From NCBI GenBank assembly GCA_015231685.1, contig JADGBA010000002.1, forward strand, positions 1 to 31,236: a stretch of DNA of 31,236 bases, written 5' to 3'. The number at the start of each line of letters is the position of its first letter. The first letter of the stretch is position 1. The notes beneath the pieces are model-generated. The model saw only the letters and a program-made list of their open reading frames with translations, was not told the DNA's origin and made no database searches. Positions 30,084 through 31,236 of this stretch are shown piece after piece. The DNA is from Candidatus Omnitrophota bacterium (lineage in GTDB: Bacteria > Omnitrophota > Gorgyraeia > 2-02-FULL-51-18 > JAGOUK01). A program made the translations under genes and the position numbers.

Positions 30084-31236
30084 TCACACCTGCAGGCGAA
30101 TACTACCCGCGCCCAGCACCGCTTCAACCGCGTCCACCAGGTCCGCATTCGGGCTCACGTAAAGCGAACGGTCGATAATCATTTCGGTCCGCTCTCCCGT
30201 GGGTTTGACAAAGTTCAGGTAAACGGGCGTCTGGCCCCCGTGCCTGGAGAGAAGCTCCTGAACGGCATGCAGATTCGTTTCGCTTGCGGCCTCGGGTCCG
30301 AATTCGATCAGAACACTTCGGGTCATCCGGTTCTGAATGGACTGCACCGTATGGATCTCCTGAACCACCAGTTTGGGCATTTCTTCGGACTTGTCGAGCC
30401 TGCCCTTAAAGAACAGAATCGCGTCCGCGGCCAGAAGATGTCCGTATTCGGCATAAACCCTCGGAAAAACCAGCGCCTCCACGAGTCCTTCGAGATCTTC
30501 CAATCCCAGAATCGCCATCCGCTCCCCGCTCTTCTTCGTGACCGTGAGGCGCAGCTTGGCCACGAGAGCGCCATAGAGCACCTCACTGCCGTCCTGGGCA
30601 TCGAGGACGGTGAGCGCATTCACGCTGGAATACTGATGAAGCTCCTTTTCATAGCGTCGCAAAGGATGCCCGGTGACATAATAACCCAGAAGCTCCTTTT
30701 CGTAGGCCAGCCGTTCCGCCTCCGGCCATTCATCAAGATCGCGCAGGCTGCCCGCGGTTTTCGGAGAAGCCCGGCTGCCGGCCGCGCTGTCAAACAGCGA
30801 AAATTGACCCGCCTGCCGGTCCTTCTGGAGCTGGCTGGCATGCGCCACCGCGGAATCCAGCCCGTCCATAAGCTGGGAGCGGCGGAATCCCAGCGTGTCG
30901 AACGCGCCGCATTTGATGAGACTTTCGATGGTCTTCCGGTTAACAGCGCGCGAATCCACCCGCTCGCAAAAGTCGTGCAGGGACTTGAATGGCCCTGTTT
31001 TGATGCGGTTCTGGATAACGCTGTCGATGGCGGCCTGACCGACATTCTTTACGGCCGCGAGCCCGAAGCGGATCGACCGCTCACCGACAACCGTAAAGCT
31101 CGGAAAGCTTTCGTTCACATCCGGCGGCAGGACCTCGATGCCCATGCGCTTGCACTCATCGATGTACTGGACCACCTTGTCCGTGTTGTCTTTTTCACTT
31201 GATAGAAGCGCGGTCATGAATTCCACCGGGTAATGG
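30084..31236 (-). CDS. dnaE: DNA polymerase III alpha subunit, C-terminal part
   Basis: About 384 codons of the replicative polymerase are present; the frame is open through the window edge and begins with HYPVEFMTALLSSE, a typical DnaE segment. It continues with the fingers/helix-hairpin-helix region (FGLAAVKNVGQAAID, SLIKCGAFDTLGFRRSQL) and the GYYVTGHPL motif. An OB-fold (about 215-285 of this part: MAILGLEDLEGLVEALVFPR) and the C-terminal domain ending in IRLQV complete it. Catalytic PHP and palm domains lie outside. DnaE copies DNA with the sliding clamp. The stop at 30084 is intact. Nothing odd is seen in the visible part. Confidence 0.96.
   Translation of the reverse strand, partial: HYPVEFMTALLSSEKDNTDKVVQYIDECKRMGIEVLPPDVNESFPSFTVVGERSIRFGLAAVKNVGQAAIDSVIQNRIKTGPFKSLHDFCERVDSRAVNRKTIESLIKCGAFDTLGFRRSQLMDGLDSAVAHASQLQKDRQAGQFSLFDSAAGSRASPKTAGSLRDLDEWPEAERLAYEKELLGYYVTGHPLRRYEKELHQYSSVNALTVLDAQDGSEVLYGALVAKLRLTVTKKSGERMAILGLEDLEGLVEALVFPRVYAEYGHLLAADAILFFKGRLDKSEEMPKLVVQEIHTVQSIQNRMTRSVLIEFGPEAASETNLHAVQELLSRHGGQTPVYLNFVKPTGERTEMIIDRSLYVSPNADLVDAVEAVLGAGSIRLQV

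Noticed and set aside
29442..31202. 586-codon open frame on the plus strand
   Set aside because: It runs antisense through dnaE and the tail-anchored protein and across the gap between them, with no recognisable domain or binding site.
1..31236. CRISPR array, rRNA, riboswitch or intact tRNA
   Set aside because: No regularly spaced repeats, rRNA segments, recognisable riboswitch cores or complete cloverleaf were seen on either strand.

Overview
The window reads as chromosomal DNA of an uncultured Gram-negative (two-membrane) bacterium. A secretin, an ExbB/ExbD/TonB energiser, a lipobox lipoprotein and many periplasmic TPR and coiled-coil proteins all require an outer membrane. The style of the ATPase and secretion genes suggests the PVC group, perhaps Omnitrophota; that placement is inference from overall gene character, not from a marker-gene tree. 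Nearly everything is transcribed leftward (minus strand). The one convincing plus-strand gene is a sodium-dependent transporter at 9673-11265.

Positions 1-960 are a mosaic of broken pieces: the N-terminus of an IS1634-type transposase with a -1 frame break, an internal scrap of comM/yifB, a cluster of TGGACAC inverted repeats, and the 5' half of a tRNA-Ala. From 9568 down to 973 runs a probable leftward operon with abutting or overlapping genes: a membrane-anchored unknown, uvrA, a 795-residue TPR protein, exbB, exbD, a tonB-like gene, a small membrane zinc-ribbon protein, a winged-helix protein and cutA. The divergent region 9569-9672 carries an inverted repeat and a candidate leaderless promoter for the transporter.

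From 29172 down to 11857 lies the most remarkable part. A consensus promoter (29206-29233) starts an F-type ATPase operon in the order epsilon, c, b/delta fusion, alpha, gamma, beta. It has no subunit a, a shortened epsilon, a glycine-poor c subunit, and matching losses at the alpha N-terminus and the delta N-terminal domain. Three bases after beta, gspE begins, followed by gspF, gspI, gspJ, gspK, a PilM-PilN fusion (GspL-like) and a GspM/PilO-like gene. A second promoter-led block holds an ExeA-like ATPase, a GspC-like protein, the secretin, a coiled-coil/TPR inner-membrane protein and a small coiled-coil periplasmic protein. No major pseudopilin (gspG), gspH or prepilin peptidase is present. 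Consensus promoters sit before epsilon, gspK and the ExeA-like gene, so the locus can be read as three linked transcription units.

The right edge holds a periplasmic, tail-anchored unknown and the 3' part of dnaE. The joint arrangement suggests, but does not prove, that a noncanonical F1-like ATPase is made together with, and may serve, a type II secretion/pseudopilus machine.
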